Positions 47,271 through 59,633 of a stretch of 64,000 nucleotides of DNA are shown one piece after another. Made by a program: the position numbers and the translations under genes. This stretch comes from Cornus controversa (taxonomy: Eukaryota > Streptophyta > Magnoliopsida > Cornales > Cornaceae): the NCBI GenBank assembly GCA_026545225.1, contig CM048846.1:53126270-53190269 (forward strand). Reading direction: 5' to 3'. The notes under the pieces are model-generated. The model was not told the origin of the DNA. It ran no database searches and worked only from the letters and a program-made list of their open reading frames with translations. Numbering within the stretch: the first letter of the stretch is position 1; every line of letters starts with the position of its first letter.

Positions 47271-50200
47271 ATCACTATGTTAGGTCTTAACTAATTCCGT
47301 TTTGAGTTATTACTGCTGAACTTGGCCAAATAGGTAACGATCTTTATAGTAAGGTTGGTTTAGTTGTGGCTGTTGTCTTTCAAGATTATGTATAGGATTT
47401 AAGAAGAGGGAACTTTTTAGGCTTCACATATAAATGAGTATGCTGAATTTTATTTGTTAAACCTGCTTTAGATATTGTCCTGCAAAAATTGAGTTCAAGT
47501 TTCAAATAGAAGTTTCAAAGCAGGTTGGTGCACCTATCATTCAGCTCATTTGAGAACTAACTTGCAATCATAGGTTTGTTAAACGGCTATAGGTCAGTTC
47601 TGGACTTGTTCTTCAATTCATGTGAGTTGCATTGTTGGTCTATCCCTTTCCTTTCGACTTTCAATATCAAAAAGGGGGAGAAAAAGGCATGTGTTCTATT
47701 AAAAAGTTATCGATATAGGTCTGATCCTATAGTATGTTGCTTTATCATTTGGTATGAAGCGTTCAAGGAGATTAAAAGGGCAAAAGGGGGAGATTGTTAG
47801 TCTATGCCCCGTGTAGTGATATGTTTGCTCTTTTAATGTCAAAAGGTTATTCTGTTATCTCAAATCTCTCAATTCTGCTTGTTACATCTCTATGAGTATC
47901 TTAACTGTACTTACAGCCCTTTCAAGGGTATTTTTGTCATTTCAAGTGTGGCTGCAGGAGGCTGCCATGTGTCACTCAGTGAGGACCATGCCAATCATTG
48001 GCCAGATTCAAAATAGACTACAGGACAAAAAAAAAGAGAGGTGTCAACCTTATCTTGTATTTTGAACCGTTGAATCATTCCAAGCCACATATATATTACA
48101 TGCTATACACCATGTCTCAGATGAGTGGGCTATGAGAAAAAGCTTTAGAGTAAGAAACATAAGCTCCAGCACCTCCGTCTGTTAGGGAGCTCGATGTGGG
48201 TGTGGGTGGCTTGCTAGTGAGAGAAATAGAGAGAGAATTGAAGATAGAGAGGCCACCACAGAGCTAGGTTTTGGTTGCTTATCAGAGAGAGCACACAGAA
48301 CTACAGTGAGAAGGAATTTGAGTTCTTAGAGCTACACTCACATTAGATTTTGCATCACTAGAAGAATGTTTTAGATGGGAAAAAAAGACTATTGAGAGAG
48401 AGTGAAGTAGTTGTGACAGATACACACGATAAAGCGAGAGTGAGTGAGAGATTGAAATATAGTGATAAATTTGTGTGCGCTGTACGATGGTGACTCAGAG
48501 ATGTTTCAACGACACATTCTTGAGTTCAGTAGTTCTCAGCTGTGTACACTTTCATAGGTGCACATTAATTTGATTTTTAAATCTATGTATGCACACTCTG
48601 CACAGGCGCACATGTGTATCATGGATTAGCTACGTTATGGATTGAATTGATGATTGTGTTCATTTACCCCAAAATTAAGTGTATCTAAAACCTTAGAATT
48701 GCTTTTCAGTCTGCTGTCAAGATTAACAGAGGTCCTTGATTCATATACTGACTAACCTTTAAGATGTTGAGCTTGTTATACACAAAATTTTATGCTTTCC
48801 GATTAAAGGTGTTTTACCTCTGATTTGTGCTTATTTGGTTAAGTCATCACTGTTCTCAAAATCTGACATGTTGATGCCTTGTTTAAATACATACACAGCC
48901 GATGTCTTGAAACTTAATGTGTGCTTTTATTAGAATTAATGCTATAATGTGGTTAAGGTGCATAAACATCAATCAATACACTTGCTAAACACTCTTGAAC
49001 TAAGATTTACTTGAATCAATGCATGCTTCACATTTGTTGTATACAAAACTCAATCACTGCACTATTCACCACTCAAATTGGGGCTCAAGTCTGGTTGATT
49101 GCTTAAATTTCTTCTGGTCTAGGAGTCACTACTTCTGCTAGTCTAAATCTTTATGTGTTATGTACATGCTAGCTGGAAGATAAGTTTAGAGACCTCTTTG
49201 TCATTGTAGATACCTCTAGTTGATTTCAGAACTATTAGTACCTTGTAAGTTTTTATCCAAGTGTTTTTCATGTGAAAATGCTAAGTCGAGGTCTAAATAG
49301 AGGCTACATATATCTGGTGCATAATTACTGTTCACTTTTGTTGTCTAAAGCTCAATCTCTGTCATATTTTGATTATGGATGATTTCTGAGGTTCCATTTC
49401 CTTGAAGCATATTATAATTCATATTTTGAAACTGCAATAGTTTATTTTATCCTAAAATCATATTAGAATCATTGTTTAGATCGTTGTGCACTATTTTTAT
49501 TACTGATTGTGAAAAGGGGACTGATAGATGTATAAAGATGATCAGTTTGTATGCAAGAATTATTCTAACTATCATTTAACATGCTAAAGATGTCAGTGCT
49601 ATAGTAAATTATTTTAGTTTGCTGCACCTAAACTTGAATACCTAACAAGAATTATCGAATATTTTGCATATGATTTGGTATATCTTTTTTTAGAAGCATC
49701 TAGGAATTGACTGAAAAGTGGGAGGAAATGCTACGTTATCCATTTTCATGTTGTTGGTGCGGGTTAAGGTACAAGATTTGGGCTTCGCACAGGTTGAGGT
49801 GTTACTACTTGGATATGCCTCCCCACCCTTCCCTTCCCCTTGCATGTTGATTGAAATAGTTTTTTATGTGATTTCAATTAATCTTGTGAGATGGATCTTC
49901 CGTGGATTCTTCAAATTTATAATAATTAAAATGGAGGTTTGGAAGGAGTTTGTGGTGGCAATAATCAGACTCCTCACTTTATTTGTATTATATGATTTTT
50001 CTTTTCTTTTGCTACATTTATACCCTTAGTTCTTAATGGTGTCTCATATTTTTAAATATTTACTGCATGTATTTTCCTTAGATTGTGGTTCTTTCTCTAA
50101 TAATTTAGAGCTGGCATTCTTCTTCTTTGGAAACCATGGCCTCCCTTTATGGAACAAAATTCTATTTTTCATTGTTAGACAATTGGTCAATTTATTTTTA

Positions 50201-51327
50201 ACTATTATTCTTTTAATTTTATACTTGCATGCATTTTTTGGCTGCATATGGGTTTGTTCTTCTTTTTCCAATAAAATAGAGCTTAACTTGATAATAATGT
50301 AAGAGTTTTTTTGCACCAGTGATGCTACAAAAGAATGATTCATGCACCTTGTGATTTAGGAGTTGGCGTAGCGGAAATGAACGAAAAGCGATATGAACGT
50401 GCTATTTAAAAATCGATTGATATCTAGCCTGATCTGTCCGGATAGATCGAAAGAGTAGGAATGGATAGAGAGGGAATATATCATTAATAAGGGGAAATCT
50501 CCTATTTCTATCTATTGATGTTGTTATTTTTCCCTAAGATATTCAAGGGCAAAATTTAAGTTTACTTGTGAACTTTTATTTTCATTCACTAAGTTATATT
50601 GTACAGTTTAGCATATAAGATTGGTGTAGTGAAGATTTTGTGCATTTTACATCTCATCAAGGGTGAGCTTATTTCAACTGGTGTCTTCATTAAAAGGAGT
50701 GGATGCAAAGTTTGTAAAATTTTTAACAATGCCTATGAACATATTTGTTTATGTTTGTACAACCTATGTTTTCTGCATATCCTATGTTTGTAAAAAATAA
50801 AATAATAACTAATATTTTATTTTATTTCATCGGTGTCACAACACGTTAAAAAAAATTAGATTGTGATATTTTTCATATAATGTATTTAATCATATTTAGT
50901 TATTTATTGTTAATCATATTTAATTAAATTTTAAATATTATTAGTACTTTTATATAAAGTTTAGTTTGCTAGATGTTTTTACCCTACTGCCTTGTGGTCT
51001 AATGAGAGAGAGCCATTTTAGACTTCATGGTGGGAACCAGAGGACTGCTGTGCAAATTGCTACCGAGGCTGCTATGGATTTTGCAATTGCTTTGCATGTT
51101 AGTTTGGAAGATTTGAATGGTTTATTTTGACGAGGTATTTCTTGGTTCCTTATTTTTTTTCTTGCTTTGCCATTTATTCAAGACATTCAATACTCTCCTC
51201 TATTCTAAGGGTATGCCCTTTGCCTCCTTTTGTACTTCATGTTTTATCATTCTAAAATCAACTCCATTCACGTTACAAGAAAAAAGAAATTTTTTTTCTT
51301 AGTGGTGAGTTTTTTGGCTTCTTTAAG
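47271..51327. repeat. tandem unit U2 (complete)
   Basis: Uninterrupted unit of 4,057 bp: interior end with purine tract (47271-47794), LTR (47795-49647), flank with an unrecognised open frame (KWEEMLRYPF in U1, frameshifted here) and LINE-derived sequence (to 51327). Very close to U3 over long stretches. Confidence 0.9.
47795..49647 (+). repeat. LTR copy 3 of the non-coding element
   Basis: Begins TGTTAGTCTATGCC after CAAAAGGGGGAGAT and ends CCTAACA. It is shorter than copy 2 because a block near 48235 (the AATCAATTCTCTTCTTCC segment) is deleted. Confidence 0.8.
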
Positions 51328-51853
51328 ATCACTATGTTAGGTCTTAACTAATTCCGTTTTGAGTTATTACAGCTGAACTTGGCCCAAATAGGTAACTGAT
51401 CTTTATAGTAAAGTTGGTTTAGCTGTGGATGCTGTCTTTCAAGATTATGTGCAAGTTTTAAGAAGAGGGAACTTTTCAAGCTTCACATATAAATGAGTAT
51501 GCTGAATTTTATTTGTTAAACTTGCTTTAGATATTGTCCTGCAAAAATTGAGTTCAAGTTTCAAATAGAAGTTTCAAAGCAGGTTGGTGCACCTATCATT
51601 CAGCTCATTTGAGAACTAACTTGCAATCATAGGTTTGTTAAACGGCTATAAGTCAGTTCTGGACTTATTCTTCAATTCATGTGAGTTGCATTGTTGGTCT
51701 ATCCCTTTCCTTTTGACTTTCAATGTCATAAAGGGGGAGAAAAAGGCATGTGTTCTATTAAAAAGTTGTCCATATAGGTCTGATCCTATAGTATGTTGCT
51801 TTATCATTTGGTATGAAGCGTTCAATGAGATTAAAAGGGCAAAAAGGGGAGAT

Positions 51854-53782
51854 TGTTGGTCTATGCCCCGTGTAGTGATATGTTTGCTCTTTTAATGTCA
51901 AAAGGTTATTCTGTTCTCTAAAATCTCTCAATTCTTCTTGTTACATCTCTATGAATATCTTAACTGTACTTACAGCCCTTTCAGGGGTATTTTTGTCATT
52001 TCGAGTGTGGCTGCAAGAGGCTGCCTTGTGTCACTCAGTGAGGACCATGCCAATCATTGGCCAGATTCAAAATAGACTACAGGACAAAAAAAAGAGAGGT
52101 GTCAACCTTATCTTGTATTTTGAACCGTTGAATCATTCCAAGCCACATATATATTACATGCTATACACCATGTCTCGAATGAGTGGGCTATGAGAAAAAG
52201 CTTTAGAGTAAGAAACATAAGCTCCAGCACCTCCGTCTGTTAGGGAGCTTGATGTGGGTGTGGGTGGCTTGCTAGTGAGAGAAACAGAGAGAGAAAATCA
52301 ATTCTCTTCTTCCATAAGTACGACAACACCACCATGGATATTACAGTGTGAGTTTTAGTGAGAGTAATTGAAGAGAGAGACCACCACAAAGCTAGGTTTT
52401 GGTTGCTTATCAGAGAGAGCACACAGAGCTACAGTGAGTGGGAATTTGAGTTCTTAGAGCTACACTCACATTAGATTTTGCATCACTAGAAGAATGTTTT
52501 AGATGGGAAAAAAAAAACTATTAAGAGAGAGTGAAATGGTTGTGACAGATACACACGATAAAGCGAGAGTGAGTGAGAGATTGAAATATAGTGATAAATC
52601 TGTGTGCGCTGTACGATGGTGACTCAGAGATGTTTCAATGACACATTCTTGAGTTCAGTAGTTCTCAGCTCTGTAAACTTTCACAAGTGCACATTAATTT
52701 GATTCTTAAATCTGTGTATGCACACTCTGCATAGGCGCACATGTGTATCTTGGATTAGCTTTGTTATGGATTGAATTGATGATTGTGCTCATTTCCCCCA
52801 AAATTAAGTGTATTTGAAACCCTAGAATTGCTTTTCAGTCTGCTGCCAAAATTAACAGAGGTCCTTGATTCATATACTGCCTAACCTTTAAGATGTTGAG
52901 CTTGTTATACAAAAAAATTTATGCTTTCCAATTAAAGGTGTTTTACCTCTGATTTGTGCTTATTTGGTTAAGTCATCACTGTTCTCAAAATCTGACATGT
53001 TGATGCCTTGTTTAAATACATACACAGCTGATGTCTTGAAACTTAGTGTGTGCTTTTATTAGAATTAGTGCTATAATGTGCTTAAGGTGCGTAAACATCT
53101 GTCAATACACTTGTTCAACACTCTTGAACTGAACTTTACTTGAATCAATGCATGCTTCACATATGTTGTATACAAAACTCAATCAGCTGCACTATTCACC
53201 ACTCAAATTGGGGCTCAAGCTCTGGTTGATTGCTTAAATTGCTTCTGGTCTACGAGTCAGTACTTCTGCTAGTCTAAATCATTATGTGTTATTTACATGC
53301 TAGGTAGAAGATAAGTTTAGAGACCTCTTTGCCATTGTAGATACCTCTAGTTGATTTCAAAACTACTAATACCTTGTCAAGTTTTTATCCAAGTGTTTTT
53401 CATGTGAAAATGCTAAGTCGAGGTCTAAATAGAGGTTACATATATCTGGTGCATAATTACTGTTCACTTTTGTTGTCCAAAGCTCAATCTCTGTCAGATT
53501 ACCATTATGGATAATTTCTGATGGTCCGTTTCCTTCAAGCATATTATAATTCATCTTTTGAAACTGCTAAAGTTTATTTTGTCGTAAAATCATATTAGAA
53601 TCATTGTTTAGATCATTATACACTATTTTTATTGCTGATTGTGGAAAGGGGACTGACACATGTGTGAAGATGATGAGTTTGTATGCAAGAACTATTCTAA
53701 CAACTATCATTTAACATGCTAAAGATGTCAGTGCTATAGTAAATTATTTTAGTTTGTCGCACCTAGACTTGAATACCTAACA
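51854..53782 (+). repeat. LTR copy 4 of the non-coding element
   Basis: Begins TGTTGGTCTATGCC after AAAAAGGGGAGAT and ends CCTAACA, about 1,929 bp, colinear with copy 2. Confidence 0.8.
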
Positions 53783-54194
53783 AGAATTATCGAATATTTT
53801 GCATTTGATTTGGTATATCTATTTGTAGAAGCATCTAGGAATTGACTGAAAATTGGGGAGGAAATGTTACGTTATCCATTTTTCATGTTGTTGGTGTGGG
53901 TTAAGGTACAAGATTTGGGCTTCGCACGAGATGAGGTGTTACTACTTGATATGCCTACCGACCCTCCCCTTCCCCTTCCCCTTGCACCCTCCCCTTGCAT
54001 GTTGATTGAAATAGTTTTTTATGTGATTTCAATTAATCTTGTGAGATGGATCTTCCTTGGATTCATCAATTTTTATAATAATTAAAATGGAGGTTTGGAA
54101 GGAGTTTGTGCTGGCAATAATCAGACTCCTCACTTTATTTGTATTATATGATTTTTCTTTTCTTTTGCTAGATTTATACCCTTAGTTCTTAATG

Positions 54195-54233
54195 ATTGAA
54201 TTTCGTGCAACCAAAAAATGCACGAAATTCAAT
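54195..54233. repeat. perfect 15-bp inverted repeat at a deletion point
   Basis: ATTGAATTTCGTGCA, nine bases, TGCACGAAATTCAAT. U1 and U2 have about 130 bp of other sequence here, while the left (TTCTTAATG) and right (TTTTTCATTGTTAG) contexts agree. Confidence 0.9.
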
Positions 54234-55094
54234 TTTTCATTGTTAGACAATTGGTCAATTTATTTTTAACTATTATTCTTTTAATTTTATACTTGCGTGC
54301 ATTTTTTGGCTGCATATGGGTTTCAGGTTATTCTTTTTCCAATAAAATAGAGCTCGACTTGCATTTCTCTTTTTGCAAATTTTGATATCCCATTGTTGAA
54401 CAAATGGTTTTTCTTTTTAATTATTATCTTTTATACTTTCTTTTTTCCATTTTGGATTGCATACGGGTTTCTAGTTCATCTCTCTTTCTTTCAAATAAGC
54501 TTTATTTTTCCCTAAGATATTCAAGGGCAAAATTTAAGTTTACTTGTGAACTTTTATTTTCATTCACTAAGTTATATTGTACAGTTTAGTATATAAGATT
54601 GGTGTAGTCAAGATTTTGTGCATTTTACATCTCATCAAGGGTGAGCTTATTTCAACTGGTGTCTTCATTAAAAGGAGTGGATGCAAAGTTTGTAAAATTT
54701 TTAACAATGCCTATGAACATATTTGTTTATGTTTGTACAACCTATATTTTCTGCATATCCTATGTTTGTAAAAAATAAAATAATAACTAATATTTTATTT
54801 TATTTCATCGGTGTCACAACATGTTAAAAAAAATTAGATTGTGATATTTTTCATATAATGTATTTAATCATATTTAGTTATTTATTGTTAATCATATTGA
54901 ATTAAATTTTAAATATTATTAGTACTTTTATATAAAGTTTAGTTTGCTAGATGTTTTTACCCTACTGCCTTGTGCTCTAATGAGAGAGAGCCATTCTAGA
55001 CTTCATGGTGGGAACCAGAGGACTGTTGTGGAAATTGCTACCGAGGCTGCTTTGGATTTTACTATTGCTTTGCATGTTAGTTCGGAAGATTTGA

Positions 55095-56215
55095 ATGGTT
55101 TATTTTGATGAGGTATTTCTTGGTTCCTTAATTTTTTTCTTGCTTTGCCATTTATTCAAGACATTCAATACTCTCCTCTATTCTAAGGGTATGCCCATTT
55201 CCTCCTTTCGTACTTCGTGTTTTATCATTCTAAAATCAACTCCATTCACGGAAAAAAAAAAAGAAAAGAAATTTTTTTTTCTTAGTGGTGAGCTTTCTGG
55301 CTTCTTTAAGGGTTCCAAGAGCCTGATTCAAGGAGATCCTTTTATCTCTTTTTCTCTTTGTTATTGTTATGGATATGTTCGATCTCATCTATTATACAGA
55401 AATCCATTCATGATGACCCTCAATTTCAGTTTCATTCGAAATGCAAAAAGAGTAGACTGCCCCATTTGATTTTTGTTGATGATTGATCCCACGAGGTTTT
55501 CTCATAGTGATCATCATTCTTTAGATGTACTCATCAAAGCATTGAATATCTTCTCTTCATTGTCAGACTTGGTCCCCCATCCATTCTAAAAGTCTCATTT
55601 TCACTTCTTGTGTGCCCACTAATGTTCAAAGTTCCATGGTTGGAGCCTATGGTTTTGACTTGGGAAACCTCCCTGTTAAATATTTGGGGTTGCCTTTAAT
55701 TTCAATTAGATTAAAGGCCAGTGCCAGGTTTCTATCCTATGTAGGTAGGCTTCAGCTTATCAAAGTCATTCTACTTGGCATCATTATTGGCTATTGGAGT
55801 GATTTTTTTTTATCTTGCCTAAGATGGTGATTAACTTGATTGATAGTGTCCCTAGAAATTTTCTCTGGTCTGGGGTGGAGCTTAAGGCAACAGGTCCTAA
55901 GCTGTCATGGTGAGAGGTTTGTAATCCTAAGGAGCTAGCTAGGAGGCATTGGCTTACCCCCATTTGGCTACACTTAATAATAGAGTTTCCATGATGAAGC
56001 ATATTTGGAACCTCTACAAAGACAAAGGGGAATCCATTTGGTTTGATTGGGTACTGTAGGACAATCTTATAAAAAATAAGAGCTTTTGGATGCTTAAACC
56101 TTCTCAGATGAATTCATGGAACTGGAGAATGATTCTACAATTGCGGAGCCTGGCTAAGCCTTTTAGGCTTATGTAGTACAGTGGTAAAGTGGAAAAGAAT
56201 ATAGGAGTATATATT
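55095..56215 (+). mobile_element. LINE (L1-type) reverse transcriptase relic
   Basis: GFFKGSKSLIQGDPF (about 55302) is the pre-palm GxRQGDPLSP motif of LINE RT. Later blocks in shifting frames: a short SDHHSLDVLIKALN, NLPVKYLGLPLISIRLKAS, YVGRLQLIKVILL and, near 55850, RNFLWSGVELKATGPKLSW, all in the order seen in plant LINE ORF2 from RT into the zinc-binding RVT-type region. The catalytic FADD site is destroyed (stop and changes near 55465). Several stops and frameshifts occur. The 5' part (55095-55300) is also present in tandem units U1 and U2. Confidence 0.8.
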
Positions 56216-56346
56216 TAGAAGTCGGAGAATTGCCAATACAAGAATGTGCTCAAGGTGTAACGCCCCGATCCCCGACTCCCGGGAAACCGGAGGTTAACCC
56301 GCCCATTAATCCCAATGGACCCTTTTGACCCTTTGTAAAGTATCAT

Positions 56347-56358
56347 GCTCTGATACCA
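56347..56358 (-). other. primer-binding-site word inside the solo LTR
   Basis: Minus strand TGGTATCAGAGC, the common tRNA-iMet primer word of plant retroelements. It is preceded by GGGGCGTGACAGAA, which is an LTR end in its own right. About 90 bp further the true end GGGGCGTTACA is reached. Confidence 0.7.
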
Positions 56359-56538
56359 TTCTGTCACGCCCCGATTCCCGAGGCCCGGAAACCGAGGTGT
56401 GAACTCCGTGAGATCAGCCTCACGCTATAACCACCACCTGATCATACAATCTCAATTTTCTATTATTTTTACGAAAATTGGGCATGACCCATTCTAAATA
56501 ATCAGATCCTGGCGTGTTATACCTGCTTTCAATTCAAA

Positions 56539-56633
56539 TGGACACTTCTGGGCTCGTGTCCCCCCAGCATTTATATCTAACAATAAAAATGGACACTTCT
56601 GGGCACGTGTCCCCCCAGCATTTCTACAACATA
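56539..56633 (-). repeat. two-copy 51-bp repeat with GGACAC..GTGTCC palindrome
   Basis: TGGACACTTCTGGGCTCGTG then TCCCCCCAGCATTT, repeated at 56590 with GGGCACGTG. The same word, TGGACACTTTTGGGCACGTG then TCCCCCCAA, occurs at 40501 in the LTR of the gag-only element. Confidence 0.9.
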
Positions 56634-59215
56634 CATAATCATTCTAATCTACAAAGCAACATTAAAGTCACAATGTCCATATACAACATCTCAAAATGGA
56701 AGTTCCTGTATACATATCTAAGCGCATCATGTCCACATCTCGGACGCGCATATCATAAAAGATTAAAAAAAATAAGAATTCCTTCTAACTCTAAGTCCAA
56801 CTGACGATTTCACACCACCAACCATCTCCTTGTCATGCCCTGAAAGTGTTAGTGTAGGGGGATGAGCAATTTTCAACGGGCTCAAGGTAATACGTTGTGC
56901 AATCCGCCCAAATTCATATCTCATATCAATGCATAAACACAAATCAACACACATCGCTTACTACGTGTCATGCTTCCTAGCATTCTAGTCCAAAGATCGA
57001 AACTTTCACTTCACATGGCATAGACATCAAGATGCTTGACTACCACAAAGTTTTTAATCTAAATATGCAATAATGCACAGTCTCATCATATCTATAACAT
57101 ATGACCAAATGGGATCTAAACACAAGTTTAACGGAATCATCATAAAACTCACGTTTCTACTCATTTCTTTCAAATCATGGCACATTCATCAAATGTAAAT
57201 GGACAACCACATAAATTTACAACATACTTCATTTCGCAACCCATCATATCTATAACATATGATACACATGAATTTATCAACAAATTCACTTACTTCACAT
57301 AAGTCACATCACGTCACATAATTCAACACAAAAATCACACTATACTCGGACTTGAGCTCACACGCACGCCACACACATGATATGTACCGTAGTCCCATAT
57401 CTTAAAACCCTTGGTTATTTCGGGCTACTAACCCGTCCGGTCACCACCCACTTGCGCAAGGTAGAGGACTTTCAACCCCAAAGAGGATGTTTTCCTCTTC
57501 TATTTTCTATGAGTCATTCCCGAGTATTCATTACAAACACAACACACTTCACATTCATGCACATACATTCGCACATTGGATGCATTGCACTCAATACATG
57601 CCCTATATCCATTCTAGCATGTTATTCAACCATTCACAATGCCACAAGCATACTTTCAATTCCCAAACTCAAGCCTTTCAATAAATTCACCAAAGATTCC
57701 ATAAATGCAAAATATATCAATTTGCACAATTAAGCATTTCATACATTCAATGACATCAATCAACCATTTCCAATTTAAAAGACAATCTCATCATATATAT
57801 AACACAATTTTCAACCATAAGGTTCATATATGCGCTACATGTCACATAAGGTACAAACAACAATTCATGCAATTTGAATCATGCATCAATTTAAAACAAA
57901 GATTATATTCCAAAGTTCATTTAATCACAAATAACATAAAAACATATACTTTATGTCATTAACATGAAATTAAACTTGGAATGAAAAACACGACGCACAC
58001 CCCCTACCTCAATTTGGAGTGAGAACTCCAAAAATCTCCAATTTCACAAAAGTTGAAATGATCACCGTCCATTGCTATGCCGGAATGGCGTTACACGTCC
58101 TTGCGTGTCTTAAGTCCAAGGGAAGTCGAATTTAAATTCAAGTCTCAAGCCCAACCCATCTTCAAGTCAATTAATCTAGCCCAATCAATTGATCTAAATC
58201 AATCTCCAATTGGGTCAAGAAAAGTAACCCAATTTGTCTTTCTGGCCCACTGTTCAAGTCCAAGCCAAACACTACCCATAATGATTCCAAAACAATTGTC
58301 TAGCTCAACCATAAAACAAACCCAATCAATTCTGAGGTCTAATCCCCAAGCCCAGTTCCAATGCCAAGTTCAGCCCGTCATTAATTCAAATCCAATCCAA
58401 TTTATTGGACTAAACCCATTTTCACCACCATCCACTGCCGGACCAAACCAACACGAGCTACCAGCCCACACGGCCAGCTCACAATAGCCACCATTTTTAA
58501 GCCAACCCAACACTAAGCTCGGCTCATCTTCTTTTCAAATATTGAGTCATCATCATCTGTACATACATGTGTGTTTATATATATATATCACTACCCAAAA
58601 CTCAGCCGTGAGAACCCAAGCCTTCACCAACCAACTGCCCAACCTTCACCTTCACTAAGCTCCACCATTGGTGCTGCCATTACCATGAACACCAATCTCC
58701 ACGGCAGCCATAACCAACTGTGAAAATCCAGCCACAAACCAGCCAAAATCAATCTGCAATGGCCATTCACTTTAGCACAACTATCATCATAGATACCATA
58801 CCCAACCACCACTTCAACTAAACCAGCCGAGTCCACCACCTCGGCACACCGCAACCCAGCCGTGTCTCCACCTCACACCATCAGCGAACAACCCCAATTG
58901 AAATAGCCGAACAGACCCAACCGAACCCACCAAGCTCCCTCATCCGAGCCACCGAAGCCCAACCCACCTGCTACGGAACCCGGCGTCCCAGCCGACCGAA
59001 CCGCCAGCACCGTCGCCACCAGCCACGGCCAAACGAGCCACAGCCGTGACCGCTGCAGTCGAACCCAGCCGTCGCGACCGCCGTCGCCCAGGTGAAGTCC
59101 CACCGCGAGCAAGGCCCCTTCGCGAACGGCCCAACCAGCTCCGACCACGGTTCACCGTGGAGTACACCTCCACTGCCGCGTCCTCGCCGTCGCGGCCAGC
59201 ACCGGGATCGGCGGT

Positions 59216-59385
59216 TCTCTCTCCCGATCTCAGCTTCTCTCTCCCGATCTCGGCTCCTCTCTCTCTCTTCTCTTTCTTTTTCCTTTTCTTTTCTTTTTCT
59301 TTTCTTTCTTTCTTCTTTTCTTCTCTTTCTCTTTTCTTTCTTCTTTTCTTCTTTTCTCTTTTTCTTTTCTTCTTTTCCTTTTTCG
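59216..59385. repeat. homopyrimidine tract, ~170 bp
   Basis: Almost uninterrupted C/T (mostly CTTTT and CTCT units) on the plus strand, so G/A on the transcribed sense of the solo LTR. It lies directly downstream, in LTR sense, of the promoter-like TATA region. The open frames across it only give Ser/Phe/Leu-rich translations of the tract. Confidence 0.9.
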
Positions 59386-59595
59386 GCAGATCACTCTCCT
59401 CCTCTCATTTCTTATCCTCTTTTCTTACTTATTATACACCACACATTATATACCTACACTTGTAATCACACATGTGCACCCACATTCCTTCATAATTGCA
59501 TATGAGCCCATACATATACACAATTTCATGTGTATATATAATAATGTAGGTACTTGATAGATATATTTACAATTTAATATAAATATATCCCCTAT

Positions 59596-59633
59596 ATATA
59601 TATATATATATATATCCATATATATATATATAC
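59596..59633. repeat. TA microsatellite in the solo LTR
   Basis: Two TA runs separated by CC, in the region expected to hold the LTR promoter. Confidence 0.8.

Larger units (their letters stand above)
51328..55310. repeat. tandem unit U3 (last copy)
   Basis: Interior end (51328-51853), LTR (51854-53782) and flank (53783-55310). Unlike U1 and U2 it runs on past GGCTTCTTTAAG into LINE reverse transcriptase, so it keeps the original right-hand neighbour. Its flank has a local deletion at 54195 with an inverted filler, and a different segment (54361-54510) where U1 and U2 carry another ~250 bp. Confidence 0.9.

Noticed and set aside
50036-50343. Overlapping plus and minus frames (88 and 99 codons) repeated at 39427-39737
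   Set aside because: Hydrophobic translation of T-rich DNA in the tandem flank. Similarity reflects the DNA duplication.
57377-58487. Plus-strand open frames of 65-136 codons
   Set aside because: Inside the solo LTR, low-complexity His/Ser/Gln-rich, opposite to the LTR sense, no domain.
58873-59173. Gly/Arg-rich minus-strand frames
   Set aside because: GC-rich leader of the solo LTR, no start context or family match.
59046-59505. Ser/Phe-rich open frames of 137-139 codons
   Set aside because: Produced by the homopyrimidine tract and GC-rich part of the solo LTR.
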